From contig NZ_BDBD01000011.1 in the NCBI RefSeq assembly GCF_001612805.1, positions 496,001-560,000 on the forward strand: DNA of 64,000 bases, written 5' to 3'. The position numbers and the translations under genes were made by a program. This DNA comes from Nocardia coubleae NBRC 108252 (GTDB taxonomy: Bacteria; Actinomycetota; Actinomycetes; Mycobacteriales; Mycobacteriaceae). The notes under the pieces are model-generated. The model searched no databases, was not told where the DNA came from, and was given only the letters and a program-made list of their open reading frames with translations. The stretch's first letter is position 1, and the number at the start of each line of letters is the position of its first letter. Positions 51,033 to 60,444 of the stretch are shown here, piece after piece.

Positions 51033-52172
51033 TCAGCGCGGTGACGACCCGGGGCGTCCGCCGGTCAGTGTTCGCAGGAGAGCAGCGAAAGCGTCATCGA
51101 TCGCGTGCGGTTGTGGGCGGCCCGACGGCGCCAAGGTGTTCCAGCGCTGGAGATTCAGCGCGACAGAGGCTTGGCGGGTTCGGTCGGCGCTGGTCAGTGA
51201 GATGGCGCCACCACCCCAGACCGAGCCGTCGTGACCCCAGAAGGTGCCACGGCCTGGAACCTCCATCCGGTGCAGCCCAAGCCCGTAGTCGACGGTCTTG
51301 CCTTCGAAGGAGATCACCGCGACCGTACGCTGCATCCGTTCCAGCATCGCGCGGCTGATGATCTCACCGGCGAGGAGCAGATCGAAGAACCGGTTGAGGT
51401 CGGCGACGGTCGAGATCAGGGACGCCGACGGGCCCACCCACGACATGTCGTAAACGCTGTAGTCGCGCGGCGGGTCGATCATGCCGAACCACGCTTCGTA
51501 ATGCTGGGAATGCGGCCCGTCGATCTCGGGACCAGCGGGCAGTTCGGTATCGCGAAGACCGGCACGTTCGATGACATTTCGGGTGATGAACTTCTCCGCC
51601 GAAGTCGCCGTGACCGACTCCATCAGCCGACACAGCAGCAGGTAATTGGTGTTCGAGTACACCCCTGGCGGCTTGCCGGGGACACCGACCGCGGGTGCGG
51701 CGACGCCCAACCCGATCAGCTCGTCCCAGCTGAACTTGCTGAACCTGTTGTCGTCCAAGCTTTTCGGTGTCGTCCTCGCCAGATCGGGGAACGCGGCCAG
51801 CGACGGGTAGGCGTGTGGGAGGTATTCGGCGAGACCACTGGTGTGGTTGATCAGCATCTCGACCGTGATCGCCGCGCCGCGCTCACCCGGGACCAAATCC
51901 GGCAGATAGTGGCCGATCGGCGTATCGAGCCCGATCTCGCCGGCTTCGACCAGCTGCAGCACGGCCGCGGCGGTGAACGTCTTGGTGATACTGCCGACAC
52001 GATGTCGCATATCTGCCGTCACCGGACGACCGGTGGCGAGGTCGGCGACCCCCGCAGCGCCGCGCCAGATCTGCTCACCGGCTCGCGCTTCGGCGAACAC
52101 TCCCGGCACTCCGGCGCGATGCACCGCCTCGAGTGCGGCCTGTAGTTCGTCGGGATCAAAAGAATTACTCAT
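51033..52172 (-). CDS. Class C beta-lactamase/serine hydrolase family protein
   Basis: Protein of 379 residues. The serine nucleophile motif SxxK is in RVGSITKTFTAAA, YxN is in GVYSNTNYLLL, and the third motif appears as GHDGSVWGGG. Members include beta-lactamases, D-Ala-D-Ala peptidases and esterases; no signal peptide is seen, so an intracellular esterase is more likely than a periplasmic lactamase. The ATG has GAGAGGA upstream. Two AraC regulators flank the gene, one on each side. Confidence 0.85.
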   Translation of the reverse strand: MSNSFDPDELQAALEAVHRAGVPGVFAEARAGEQIWRGAAGVADLATGRPVTADMRHRVGSITKTFTAAAVLQLVEAGEIGLDTPIGHYLPDLVPGERGAAITVEMLINHTSGLAEYLPHAYPSLAAFPDLARTTPKSLDDNRFSKFSWDELIGLGVAAPAVGVPGKPPGVYSNTNYLLLCRLMESVTATSAEKFITRNVIERAGLRDTELPAGPEIDGPHSQHYEAWFGMIDPPRDYSVYDMSWVGPSASLISTVADLNRFFDLLLAGEIISRAMLERMQRTVAVISFEGKTVDYGLGLHRMEVPGRGTFWGHDGSVWGGGAISLTSADRTRQASVALNLQRWNTLAPSGRPQPHAIDDAFAALLRTLTGGRPGSSPR

Positions 52173-52218
52173 GGCAGATGTCCTCTCGCGGTCGTCGCCT
52201 CGGCTGAGGCGAACACCA

Positions 52219-53073
52219 CTATCGGCCGAGCGGACCCGTCGAGTATTGAGAAAATGTTCCCCACGCCCGGTGGCGGTAGCGCGCGATATCCGGCAGATAA
52301 CGCGTGGCGAGCACCCCGGGTGTGCTGCCTGCGAAGATGGACACGTCACGGTGCAGATGCGCCTGATCTGCGTAGCCGCCATCCGCGGCGACCTCGGCGG
52401 CGGACCGACCCGCCAGCAAACCGTCTACCGCACAGCGGAATCGGACCAGCATTGCCGCACGTTTGGGGGTCAAGCCGATCTGCGACTCGAACCTCGACCA
52501 AAGACGTTTACGGCTCCACCCGCACGACTGGGCGAGGTCGGCGACGCGTACCTGCCCACGGGCGGCGAGTATGTCGTTCCAAGAGGCGACCACTTCGGAA
52601 TCCGGCACGCGGCGCAGATCACTGTGCGCCAGAAACGATTTCGTCAGAGAGAACCGCTCATCCCAATCCGTGGCAGCGGCAAGTGCGGCCCGCAGATGGC
52701 GAGCCGGTCGACCCCACAGCTCCTCGGCACCGACCACGCCTGAACCCAGATCACGCGGGCTGACGCCCAAGAGCGAATAGGCGCGCACCGGCGACATACG
52801 GATCTCGATACACTCGGCTCGCGCGCAACGAACGCGCATCGCCGCGAGCGCGGGTCCGGCGACGAGTCCGGTCAACCTCTGCCGCCCGACGCCATCGTCG
52901 ACCACGAGCTCGGTATCTCCGAAGTGGATCACCACGGTGACCGCCGGCGCCGCCGCGACGCGCAGGTCCAAGCCCTGCCCGATGCGGAAGCCGAGGATCG
53001 CTGCTCCCACACGCCCACCCTCGGACGGCCTCGCGAAATCCCATCCGGTGCCACCGAACTCCATTGCTCCCAC
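52219..53073 (-). CDS. AraC family regulator with DUF6597-like sensor
   Basis: Protein of 284 residues. The sensor half has TVVIHFGDTELVVDDGVG and an IRMSPVRAYSLLGVSPRDLG segment typical of this AraC branch. The DNA-binding end is RVADLAQSCGWSRKRLWSRF and SAAEVAADGGYADQAHLHRD with FAGSTPGVL. It lies 46 bases upstream of the hydrolase gene in the same orientation and probably activates it. The 250 bases to the next gene (53327) hold no further gene and may include its promoter. Confidence 0.8.
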   Translation of the reverse strand: MGAMEFGGTGWDFARPSEGGRVGAAILGFRIGQGLDLRVAAAPAVTVVIHFGDTELVVDDGVGRQRLTGLVAGPALAAMRVRCARAECIEIRMSPVRAYSLLGVSPRDLGSGVVGAEELWGRPARHLRAALAAATDWDERFSLTKSFLAHSDLRRVPDSEVVASWNDILAARGQVRVADLAQSCGWSRKRLWSRFESQIGLTPKRAAMLVRFRCAVDGLLAGRSAAEVAADGGYADQAHLHRDVSIFAGSTPGVLATRYLPDIARYRHRAWGTFSQYSTGPLGR

Positions 53074-53326
53074 CCAACCAGGCTAGTGACGTCCACGACC
53101 ATCTGGTCGGTCCACCCGATCCCGGATCCCCGCACCCGGCGACGGACTCCCAGCCGACACCGCGCCGCCGAGCCATGAACGCGACTGTCCATTTGTTGCC
53201 ACAGACCTCGATCACCTGTGCCTGTACGAGCTCATCGGGCCGGGACAGGGTGAACCGGAATCTTCTACGCTCTGAGCCATCCGGACAGCGCCCGCGTATT
53301 GTCCGAGCCGTTCCCGAGGAGGCCGG

Positions 53327-54634
53327 ATGCCGGACAAGACGCCTACACGCGCGATAACGGGGTGGACCGTTGCCCTGTGGAGCTTCACGGCGGTGGCCGG
53401 TGGGGTGATCGTCGGAGGGCTTCTGCACGAGCCGGAACCCGAGCTCACCACCGCGCCGCCCACCACCACTGTTTCCGTCACGCCCGAGGCAGAGCTGCCG
53501 ACGCCGGTCCGGGTTCGACCGTCGGTGACGTTTCCGACGCAGATTCCGGGCTGTTCGAGTGTCGAAGCGCCGTCGTCCGACGAGACGTACGGCGCGGTTT
53601 TCGGCCCCGGCGAATACGACAATCCAGCCTATCCGTGGTTCTCCGGACGGAAGGCTGTCGCGATGTCGACGGCGCTGCGTGCCGCGCTGCCGACCGATGT
53701 GACGGTCGGATTCGGGTCGCCCGACCGATCACTGCTGTTCGAACCGATCCTCGGGGAACCCGACAGCCCGTTCGGTGGATTCACTGGTGCGGGAGCGGAC
53801 CTGCGGCGCGGCGCGGGTGCCGGGTCGCTGTGGGTCACCGTCGAGCAGTCCGAAGAACCGGTCCCGGCGTGCACGGCGGGTTGGCTCGACGAGCGACGAA
53901 CCATGCCGGACGGTTCGACCGTCGACCTGCACGACACCTGGGAGGAGCTCGACGGTACCCGGACATTGTCACGCAGCGCCCAAGCCTATCGTCCCGACGG
54001 CAGCCGGATCATGGTCATCGCCACCGACGCGCCGTCCGGGTCGATGCCCACCGGAACCGTACCGCTCACCAAGGACGAGCTGGTCGCGATCGTGCTCGCC
54101 GACGGGCTCGGTGTCGGCGATCCGATTCCGCCGGGCACGATCGAACCGCCGCCGCCTTGTCATGTGCGAGTGGACAATTCGCCGACACTGGACGAAGCGG
54201 TGGCAGCACGGGTGAACGCGGCGCTGGCCGGTGCGCTCGACGGGATCAGCACGGACCGCCCGCTCGGCGACATGCGACCCGACGACTTCGGTCGGGGCGG
54301 GCTGTGTCAGACGGTTCGGGTCACGACGCCGGGGAAGCCATCCACGCTGACCGTGTCGATCGCCTCAGGACAACCGATGCCGAACACTGAACCCGAGCAT
54401 GGCGGCTCCACACGGACCAGCGCCGACGGCACCGTGATCGAAACCCGCGAGGACTACTTCACCACCGCCGATCAATCCGGGCGCACCGCCGACGAATTCG
54501 TGCGGACCGTCGTTCTCACCAAACCGGACGGCACCCGCATCGACGTCACCTGCCGAGCGGAACGGCCGTCGTCACCGATGCCGTTCGAACATCTCGAAAA
54601 GATCGCTCTCGCACCGGGTTCGGTGACGCCGTGA
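53327..54634 (+). CDS. Membrane-anchored hypothetical protein, 435 residues
   Basis: Function unknown. One N-terminal hydrophobic segment (ALWSFTAVAGGVIVGGLL) anchors an extracytoplasmic protein. A Thr/Pro-rich linker follows, then two repeated domains: the first around CSSVEAPSSDETYGAVFGPG, the second around CHVRVDNSPTLDEAVAARVN, each with a pair of cysteines and an RPDGSRIMVIATD- or KPDGTRIDVTC-type strand near its end. Its stop overlaps the start of the beta-propeller gene (GTGA), so the pair is likely an envelope complex. Confidence 0.65.
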   Translation: MPDKTPTRAITGWTVALWSFTAVAGGVIVGGLLHEPEPELTTAPPTTTVSVTPEAELPTPVRVRPSVTFPTQIPGCSSVEAPSSDETYGAVFGPGEYDNPAYPWFSGRKAVAMSTALRAALPTDVTVGFGSPDRSLLFEPILGEPDSPFGGFTGAGADLRRGAGAGSLWVTVEQSEEPVPACTAGWLDERRTMPDGSTVDLHDTWEELDGTRTLSRSAQAYRPDGSRIMVIATDAPSGSMPTGTVPLTKDELVAIVLADGLGVGDPIPPGTIEPPPPCHVRVDNSPTLDEAVAARVNAALAGALDGISTDRPLGDMRPDDFGRGGLCQTVRVTTPGKPSTLTVSIASGQPMPNTEPEHGGSTRTSADGTVIETREDYFTTADQSGRTADEFVRTVVLTKPDGTRIDVTCRAERPSSPMPFEHLEKIALAPGSVTP

Positions 54635-55959
54635 CAACGCCGGGGCTACGTGGGCTGATCGTCGCCGCTGTCGCCGCGCTCGTCACCGGCATCGGGGCGG
54701 TGGTGGTGTTGTCGCAACCCGCCGATACCACTCGCAAGATCACCGGCACCAACAGTGCCGCACCCGGTTTGGCCTGGTCGGTGAGCGCGGCCGAGTTGTC
54801 CGGGTCAGCAGATGCGGTCTTCCGCTCGCCGGTGTTCGGCACCGAATTCGATTCCGGCAGCTCCGGTTTCGTCGCGACCGACGACATCCTGGTGACCGTG
54901 GTCGGCACCGAGGACGCCTCGACCCTGTACGGCATCGATGCATACGACGGGAGCATCCGCTGGCGTGCGCCCGCCGCCGATCTCGGTGGTTGCGCCGACG
55001 TGCCCGTCGACGGGCACCTGGTGTGCTTCACGGGGTTCAGCGCCGACGGTACGGCCGTCGTCGGCTACGACCTGTCCACGGGACAATCGACACGCACCCC
55101 GATCGACTGGTCTCCGTTCGCGATCGCCGCCACCCAGGACCGGGTGTATCTGGTGGAGGGCAATGCGGAAGACGATGACGTGCGGGTGCGAGCGGGCACG
55201 CTGCAGGACCCGGATCGGTTCTGGACCACCCAATTCGCGCTGGGCGGCGCCTGGGAGGACGTGTTGATGGACATCATCATCGACGTCACGCACGGCCAGG
55301 GCGTGCTCGCGCTAAGCAGCGACCTGGCAGGCTTCGCCCTCGACACCGGTGCGACCACCTGGACCACCACCCGCATGGGCTGCGGCTGGTCGAGCGCCCT
55401 CGCGGGTGCGCTGGTGCGGCGCGTCTCCTGCGACACCGGCACCGACATCCTCGACCGCAGCGGCAAGCCACTGCCGACGACCGAAACCCCCGGCCGCACC
55501 CTGCTCGATCACCCCGCCGACGACACGATCCCCGTCGTCCTCGGCAACCACGCCTACGACCGCCGCACGGGCGCCACCGTGTGGACCTCCCCCGACCTGG
55601 AGGCCACTTCCACCTCGACCCTGGTGGCCGTCGTCGACGACACTGCCCTCCTGGCCGACCCGGAAGCCCAAACGCTGACAGCTCTCGACATGCACACTGG
55701 CCACCGCCGCTGGCAACGCCCTCACTCCACCCCCATCGAAACCGTCGCCACCACCACCGACTCGATCGTCATCACCCACCCCACCGGCCTCACCGCCCTC
55801 GACCCCACCACCGGCGACCCACTATGGGACATCCCCTTCCGCGCCATCCACTCAGACCCCTACGCCCTCACCGCGAACGGCACGCCACTGTCCCAGCCCG
55901 ACGACCGCCTCGTCTACGTCAGCGCACGAACAGCCATCGGCCTACGCCCGCTGCCCTGA
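54631..55959 (+). CDS. PQQ/BamB-like beta-propeller membrane protein
   Basis: Protein of 442 residues. The first 35 residues carry one hydrophobic anchor (LIVAAVAALVTGIGAVVVLS). The rest has the repeated beta-propeller signatures of the PQQ/BamB-type family: LYGIDAYDGSIRWRAPA, AYDRRTGATVWTSPDLE, ALDMHTGHRRWQRPHS and ALDPTTGDPLWDIPFR. No PQQ ligand residues are clear, so it is more probably a protein-binding scaffold than an alcohol dehydrogenase. The GTG start overlaps the preceding envelope gene. Confidence 0.75.
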   Translation: MTTPGLRGLIVAAVAALVTGIGAVVVLSQPADTTRKITGTNSAAPGLAWSVSAAELSGSADAVFRSPVFGTEFDSGSSGFVATDDILVTVVGTEDASTLYGIDAYDGSIRWRAPAADLGGCADVPVDGHLVCFTGFSADGTAVVGYDLSTGQSTRTPIDWSPFAIAATQDRVYLVEGNAEDDDVRVRAGTLQDPDRFWTTQFALGGAWEDVLMDIIIDVTHGQGVLALSSDLAGFALDTGATTWTTTRMGCGWSSALAGALVRRVSCDTGTDILDRSGKPLPTTETPGRTLLDHPADDTIPVVLGNHAYDRRTGATVWTSPDLEATSTSTLVAVVDDTALLADPEAQTLTALDMHTGHRRWQRPHSTPIETVATTTDSIVITHPTGLTALDPTTGDPLWDIPFRAIHSDPYALTANGTPLSQPDDRLVYVSARTAIGLRPLP

Positions 55960-55983
55960 CAACACACAGCTCCGAAACGAGCA

Positions 55984-56014
55984 GGGTCGCGGCTGTTGGG
56001 TGATCCCGCGACCC
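55984..56014. terminator. Hairpin between convergent genes
   Basis: GGGTCGCGG (55984-55992) pairs perfectly with CCGCGACCC (56006-56014) around a 13-base loop. It lies between the ends of the beta-propeller gene and the convergent GNAT gene, where a bidirectional terminator would be expected. There is no U-run on either strand. Confidence 0.5.
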
Positions 56015-56048
56015 GTACTGCGACATCGGCCTCGCCTGGCACGGCTCG

Positions 56049-56627
56049 CTAGGCCCCGCGGCGGTGCATTCGCCACACGGACAGGCCACCATCGAGCGTG
56101 ATGTGGTCGACCACCGAGAACCCGAATCGTTGATACAGCGGGAGGTTTCGTTCGGTCGAGGTATCCAGCCAACAGGCATGTCCAGCTCGATCGAGTTCGG
56201 TGAGGCCGTGTTTCATCAGCGCCGTGCCGAGGCCGGCCCCCCTGGATTGTGGTGTGGTACCGATGGTGGCCAACAGCCAGGCGCCGTCGGGCACCGGCAG
56301 CGTCGACATTCGTTCCTCGGCCGCCATCAGGTGGTCCAGTCGGTCGCCGTGCAGGTCCGCGATTTCGGCCGACACCGCCGCGCTCGGCGCTGGGGTGTCG
56401 GGCGGCAGGAAAGCGATCACGCCATGGCCGGTGGTGTCGATGTAGGCGCTCCCGTACGGAAGCGCCATGTGCTCGAGATAGATGCGCTGTAGCGACGAGA
56501 TGCGTTGTAGGTGATCGTCTTCCGCGACGCACCAATTCGTCCAGGGGTAGTCGACGAAGGCCTCGCCGAGTACCTGCGCGGCGCGGTCGAGGTCTGGGGT
56601 GGACAAGGGGCGGATTGCAATGGACAT
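56049..56627 (-). CDS. GNAT family N-acetyltransferase
   Basis: Protein of 192 residues with the standard GNAT fold. The acetyl-CoA-binding loop is IGTTPQSRGAGLGTALMKHG, and the end contains LDTSTERNLPLYQRFGFSVVD, where the tyrosine before RFGF is the usual general acid. The N-terminal substrate part (MSIAIRPLSTPDLDRAAQVL) does not identify the acceptor. It is divergent from a TetR gene with a long palindrome just upstream of its start, so its expression is probably repressed by that protein. Confidence 0.85.
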   Translation of the reverse strand: MSIAIRPLSTPDLDRAAQVLGEAFVDYPWTNWCVAEDDHLQRISSLQRIYLEHMALPYGSAYIDTTGHGVIAFLPPDTPAPSAAVSAEIADLHGDRLDHLMAAEERMSTLPVPDGAWLLATIGTTPQSRGAGLGTALMKHGLTELDRAGHACWLDTSTERNLPLYQRFGFSVVDHITLDGGLSVWRMHRRGA

Positions 56628-56630
56628 AGC

Positions 56631-56654
56631 CAATTTGTACCCATGTACAAATTG
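56631..56654. promoter_or_regulatory. TetR operator candidate in the GNAT/TetR intergenic region
   Basis: CAATTTGTAC-ccat-GTACAAATTG is a perfect palindrome with ten-base arms. It begins four bases upstream of the GNAT start codon and lies before the divergent TetR gene at 56741, so a repressor bound there would block both. Confidence 0.65.
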
Positions 56655-56740
56655 CCTGTCCAGTCCATTTCCCGCTCGCGTACGATCGCACCCTGACGTT
56701 CGGTGTCCGAGGCCGAACGACACGTGCGATGGAGAGATCG

Positions 56741-57301
56741 ATGGCTTATCTGGCCCGCGCCGCGCGCCGTCAATCGATCGTCGAGGCGGCAGCCGCGGTG
56801 GTGGCACGAGATGGACTGAGCGCGGTGACGGCGCGCACCGTCGCGAGCGAGCTCGGCGGCTCACAAGGACAGATTCACCATCACTTCTCCTCGACCGACG
56901 AACTCGCCGCCGATGCGTGGCGGCAGTACGCGGCCCACGAGATAGCGGCCTACCAGCACGCAATCCTCGACCTCGAGCCGGCCGCCGCGCTGACACTGTT
57001 CTTCTCCGACCTGGTCGGCGACGGCGAGGGTCACGCACTGGCTCGTTGGGCCGAGGCCGGTGCGCACGCCCAACTGCGCGGCCCGGTCGCGAGCAGCTAT
57101 GTCGAAACCCTCACGCAATTGACCGACGTCCTCACGACCGTGCTGTCGCGTGCCGTCGCCGATGCGACCCAGGCGCGAGCGGCCGCCGCCCGCCTGCTGA
57201 TGCTCGGTGTCGGTCTCGCCGGAATGACCCGGATCACCGATGACCCGGCGGTGCCGGTCCGCACGGTCATGGCTTCCGCGATTCGCGCCGAAATCCCCTG
57301 A
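56741..57301 (+). CDS. TetR family regulator, divergent from the GNAT gene
   Basis: Protein of 186 residues. It begins MAYLARAARRQSIVEAAAAV, followed by the helix-turn-helix TARTVASELGGSQGQIHHHF. The C-terminal domain is helical with EGHALARWAEAGAHAQLRGP. ATG 56741 was chosen over 56729 because of the GGAGAG before it. The palindrome at 56631-56654 should be its operator. The ligand is unknown. Confidence 0.8.
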   Translation: MAYLARAARRQSIVEAAAAVVARDGLSAVTARTVASELGGSQGQIHHHFSSTDELAADAWRQYAAHEIAAYQHAILDLEPAAALTLFFSDLVGDGEGHALARWAEAGAHAQLRGPVASSYVETLTQLTDVLTTVLSRAVADATQARAAAARLLMLGVGLAGMTRITDDPAVPVRTVMASAIRAEIP

Positions 57302-57539
57302 CAGCTGCCTCGGGGCCTCGCGGTCAGGGGCTCCGCTGCCAGTTGATGTGACGCAGTGACTCGGTCGCGAACTGGGGTGCGTCAAGTTGATGGCAGTTGT
57401 TGCCGTCGGGTTCTGCCAGATTGCTGGCGAGGATCGGCTCACAGCGAGCGGGGAGGCGCATCAGATGTCGGAGTATCTGGCCACGTGCGGATTCGCTGAG
57501 TCTGATGAGGGGGTGGAACTGTTGGGCTCGGTTGGGAGG

Positions 57540-58060
57540 ATCCGGGCGAGCATGATCATGTCGCGGTTGACCCATCGATGCGGTGGTAGCGGCTCAGCAT
57601 TCCTTCGCGGACGAATCCGCAAGTGTTGCAGACGGTTTGGGACGCTGTGTTGCCGGGCTCGATGAGAGCCTCCAGGCGGATGAATCCGAGCTCAGTGCCG
57701 AGTTCGGTGAGCAGGGCGACCGCGGATTTGGCGTAGCCGAGGCCGCGGTGGCGATCAAGAATCCAGTAGCCGATGTTGCCGCGGCGGGTGCGCTTGTGGT
57801 TGGCGGTGGCGCTGATCTGGCCTGTCGCTGCTGGGGTCGGTGCGGCCGGTGATCGGTCGTGGAGGCCGAGGTGCCGGTCCTCGGCGGCGAATGCGTAGGC
57901 GCGGACGGATTCATAGGTGACGGCGGCGTGGTGTCGGTCGAGGGCGGCCCCGAGGTTTCCGGAGTCACGTCGATCCGACGAGCGGAAGCGCGGGGCCTGA
58001 TGGTCGTCGGCCCTCTGTGCCCGAGCCGCACGGCACGACGGTGAGGGCGCGCGACTCACC
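57540..58060 (-). pseudogene. Decayed GNAT (RimJ-type) acetyltransferase
   Basis: On the minus strand one frame gives a well-formed RimJ-like C-terminus: RRGNIGYWILDRHRGLGYAK, then ALIEPGNTASQTVCNTCGFV and REGMLSRYHRIDG, after which it stops at once. In the neighbouring phase the expected tail continues as VNRDMIMLARIL, so a base has been lost or gained near a GGG run (about 57572). The N-terminal half is degenerate and has no start. The 57302-57540 segment beside it holds no clear gene. Confidence 0.55.
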
Positions 58061-58121
58061 CTCGTCCGCACACCCCCCGCCGTTGTCGCGGTGCGGGCAC
58101 CCGGCACGGGTGAAGGCGCTG

Positions 58122-59432
58122 TTATGACGTTTTGTGGACCGGCGGCGGGGTCCAGGTTCCGTCCAAGGCTTCGGCGGCGGGCGCGTAGAGGCGCAGGGTG
58201 ATGCCCAGCGGGCCGGTGGGCGCGGGCAGCCAATTCGGTTCGCGGTCCGGGCCAGGGTTCTTGTGCGAGATGTAGATGTCGAGCGATCCGTCGTCGTTGT
58301 AGTTCAGCCGATCGCGGTCGCCGAGGGCGTAGCGGTCGAGTTCGTTGGCAATCTGGAAACCCTCCAGGTCATACATCGTGACCGACCAGAACGCCCCGAC
58401 CGGTGGCAGTTTCCCGGCATCGAAGTGGAGCATGTAATCGTTGTCGCCGACGAGCGGGTTGCCCGCGGCGTCACGAACCAGCAGCGGGTAGATCGCGTCC
58501 TCGGCGGGGTTGGCACCGAGCCCGACCAGGGTGACCGCCGACCTGCGGAAGTAGTCGTTGCCGTAGACGCCGATGGTGGACAGGACGCTCATCCAGCCGT
58601 CGGTGGGCGGGATCATCGTGGTTCGTGCGGCGAGCAGGTCGGTGCGCGCGGCACTGACGCCCGCGTCGATCTCGGCGAGTTCGGCGGTGGAGAACCGATT
58701 CGCGTCGAAGTCCTGGCCGGCAACGATACCGAGTAGTGAGATCCGGGCGAGGATGGAGAAGTCGGTCGGGTGAGCGGGCACCGTCTTCAATACGGTGGCA
58801 GCGTGGCCGAAGAACTCCGTCGGGGTCATCTCGTTGACCCTGCGGAGCGGTTCGATCTCGCTGACCAGGGCAGGATCGGGTGTGAAGGGCGGCCGGTCGC
58901 CGAGTTCGGTGATCTGTAGTCCGGCCTGGAACTCGTTGACCGATGTGTAGTCGTCGGGGCCGTTCGCCTGAGTTCGCCCGATCACCCACACGATCGGGGT
59001 CGGCGCCTCGATCACCGGGATGCCCGCGGGCACCTGCCCGCGATAGCTCGGCCCGACGACGACATAGTCCTGGGCTTCGGTGCCGGTCGTGCGCTTGCCG
59101 GGGGTGGCGAACGCATCCGTCCAGGCGTCGAGCATCGGCATCATGTAATACCGGCCGTGGCTGTCGGGAATGTGGATCTGGACCGGACCGTCGGTGAGGT
59201 CCAGCCACGCCGACGAGTAGAGGGTGTCGAAGTTCGGACGGACGACCGCGCGGAAATCGACATCAGGCAATTCGAGCATGTGGTGGAACTGGTTCGGCGG
59301 TCCGAAGCCCGGGGTCGAACCGACCGGGGAGTTCGTCTGCTGACGGCGAGTGACATCCATCGTCACCAGCGAGTACAGGTAGACATACGCCTCGTAGCTC
59401 AAGGTTCGCAGATCGCTGGACAACACGCTCAT
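58122..59432 (-). CDS. DUF1254/DUF1214 domain protein
   Basis: Protein of 436 residues. The N-terminal DUF1254 part includes YEAYVYLYSLVTMDVTRRQQ, VVRPNFDTLYSSAWLDLTDG and GRYYMMPMLDAWTDAFATPG. The C-terminal DUF1214 part contains GAFWSVTMYDLEGFQIANEL and DGSLDIYISHKNPG. The two domains occur together in many bacteria as soluble or exported proteins of unknown activity. The ATG is preceded by GGAGG. It is divergent from the TetR gene at 59745. Confidence 0.85.
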   Translation of the reverse strand: MSVLSSDLRTLSYEAYVYLYSLVTMDVTRRQQTNSPVGSTPGFGPPNQFHHMLELPDVDFRAVVRPNFDTLYSSAWLDLTDGPVQIHIPDSHGRYYMMPMLDAWTDAFATPGKRTTGTEAQDYVVVGPSYRGQVPAGIPVIEAPTPIVWVIGRTQANGPDDYTSVNEFQAGLQITELGDRPPFTPDPALVSEIEPLRRVNEMTPTEFFGHAATVLKTVPAHPTDFSILARISLLGIVAGQDFDANRFSTAELAEIDAGVSAARTDLLAARTTMIPPTDGWMSVLSTIGVYGNDYFRRSAVTLVGLGANPAEDAIYPLLVRDAAGNPLVGDNDYMLHFDAGKLPPVGAFWSVTMYDLEGFQIANELDRYALGDRDRLNYNDDGSLDIYISHKNPGPDREPNWLPAPTGPLGITLRLYAPAAEALDGTWTPPPVHKTS

Positions 59433-59744
59433 TACGCCTCCATTGCAGATGATCCGGTGAGGGTCGGCCGCATCCATCGTCGGTGTCGGGACCGCGAGAA
59501 ACATCACCCAGAGGGGATGAATCGAGTGACGTGTCCGCGCCGTCGTCAGCTTCTGGCAACTTCGAACCGGGCACAGCGAGACCTGCCTCTACCGGTCGGC
59601 GAATGGTCACCGAACGTCGGGTGGGGTCGTGACCGGCCACCGTGGAGCTTGCGTGGATTCCGGTCCTCGCCCCATTTCAGGCAATCATCACCGTCACTAG
59701 ACTTGCCGACGCTGAGATCGCCACCGGGCTCGAGGAGGATACGG

Positions 59745-60371
59745 GTGCCGCCCAAATCGAACAACCGACGGCGCCCCACCCAAGACCGCGCCAAAGCAAC
59801 ACGCGAGGACATACTCGACGCCGCAGCAGCATTGTTCGGCGAACGCGGCATCACCGACACCTCCACCAACCGCATCGCCGCCGCTGCCGGGGTCAGCATC
59901 GGCACCGTCTACCGATACTTCCCCGACCGGGCGACGATCGTCGAAGAACTTCTCACCCGCATCCAGAACAACATCGAACGACGCTTCACCGAACGCGTCC
60001 ACGACCTCTCCCACACCCCGGTGCAACAACTCGTCTCGGGCGTCTTGGCGGCCATCGTCGACGAAATGGTCACCGACGTCCCACTCGTACGCGCGCTGAT
60101 AGCCGGGTTGAACTTCTACAGCAGCGGCATGCCCGAGCTCGAAGTACGCCTACGCCTGCTGGTCAAAATGCAGATCATCCAAACTCTCGGACCCGGCGAC
60201 GACGACGAGTACGACGTGCTGACCATCACCATCATCAGCGCGTGTTTCGGCATCGTCCTGCGCACCGCCGTACTGGAGGACAGGCGCGTACGCGACGAGG
60301 TGATCGCGACGACCGCCCGACTGGTCGCGGCATTCGCCGACACCGAGATCCAAGCCCGCGCAACCGGTTGA
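59745..60371 (+). CDS. TetR family regulator
   Basis: Protein of 208 residues. A basic lead (NNRRRPTQDRAKATREDILD) precedes the helix-turn-helix STNRIAAAAGVSIGTVYRYF and FPDRATIVEELL. The GTG start has a GAGGAGG six bases upstream and was preferred to the long upstream extension. A segment near residue 160, DVLTITIISACFGIVL, is also found as a relic at 48338. It is divergent from the DUF1254 gene, about 310 bases away; the interval holds no other gene and could be the shared control region. Confidence 0.8.
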   Translation: MPPKSNNRRRPTQDRAKATREDILDAAAALFGERGITDTSTNRIAAAAGVSIGTVYRYFPDRATIVEELLTRIQNNIERRFTERVHDLSHTPVQQLVSGVLAAIVDEMVTDVPLVRALIAGLNFYSSGMPELEVRLRLLVKMQIIQTLGPGDDDEYDVLTITIISACFGIVLRTAVLEDRRVRDEVIATTARLVAAFADTEIQARATG

Positions 60372-60444
60372 TTTCCCAATGCGACACGGCGATTGGGCCT
60401 GAGGCCGCGAAGGCCGCAACCGGTGTCATCCAGGCGTGACCCGG

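Noticed and set aside
57324..57575. 83-residue minus-strand frame beside the GNAT relic
   Set aside because: It only reads through the shifted end of the relic, has no homologous look and no ribosome-binding site.
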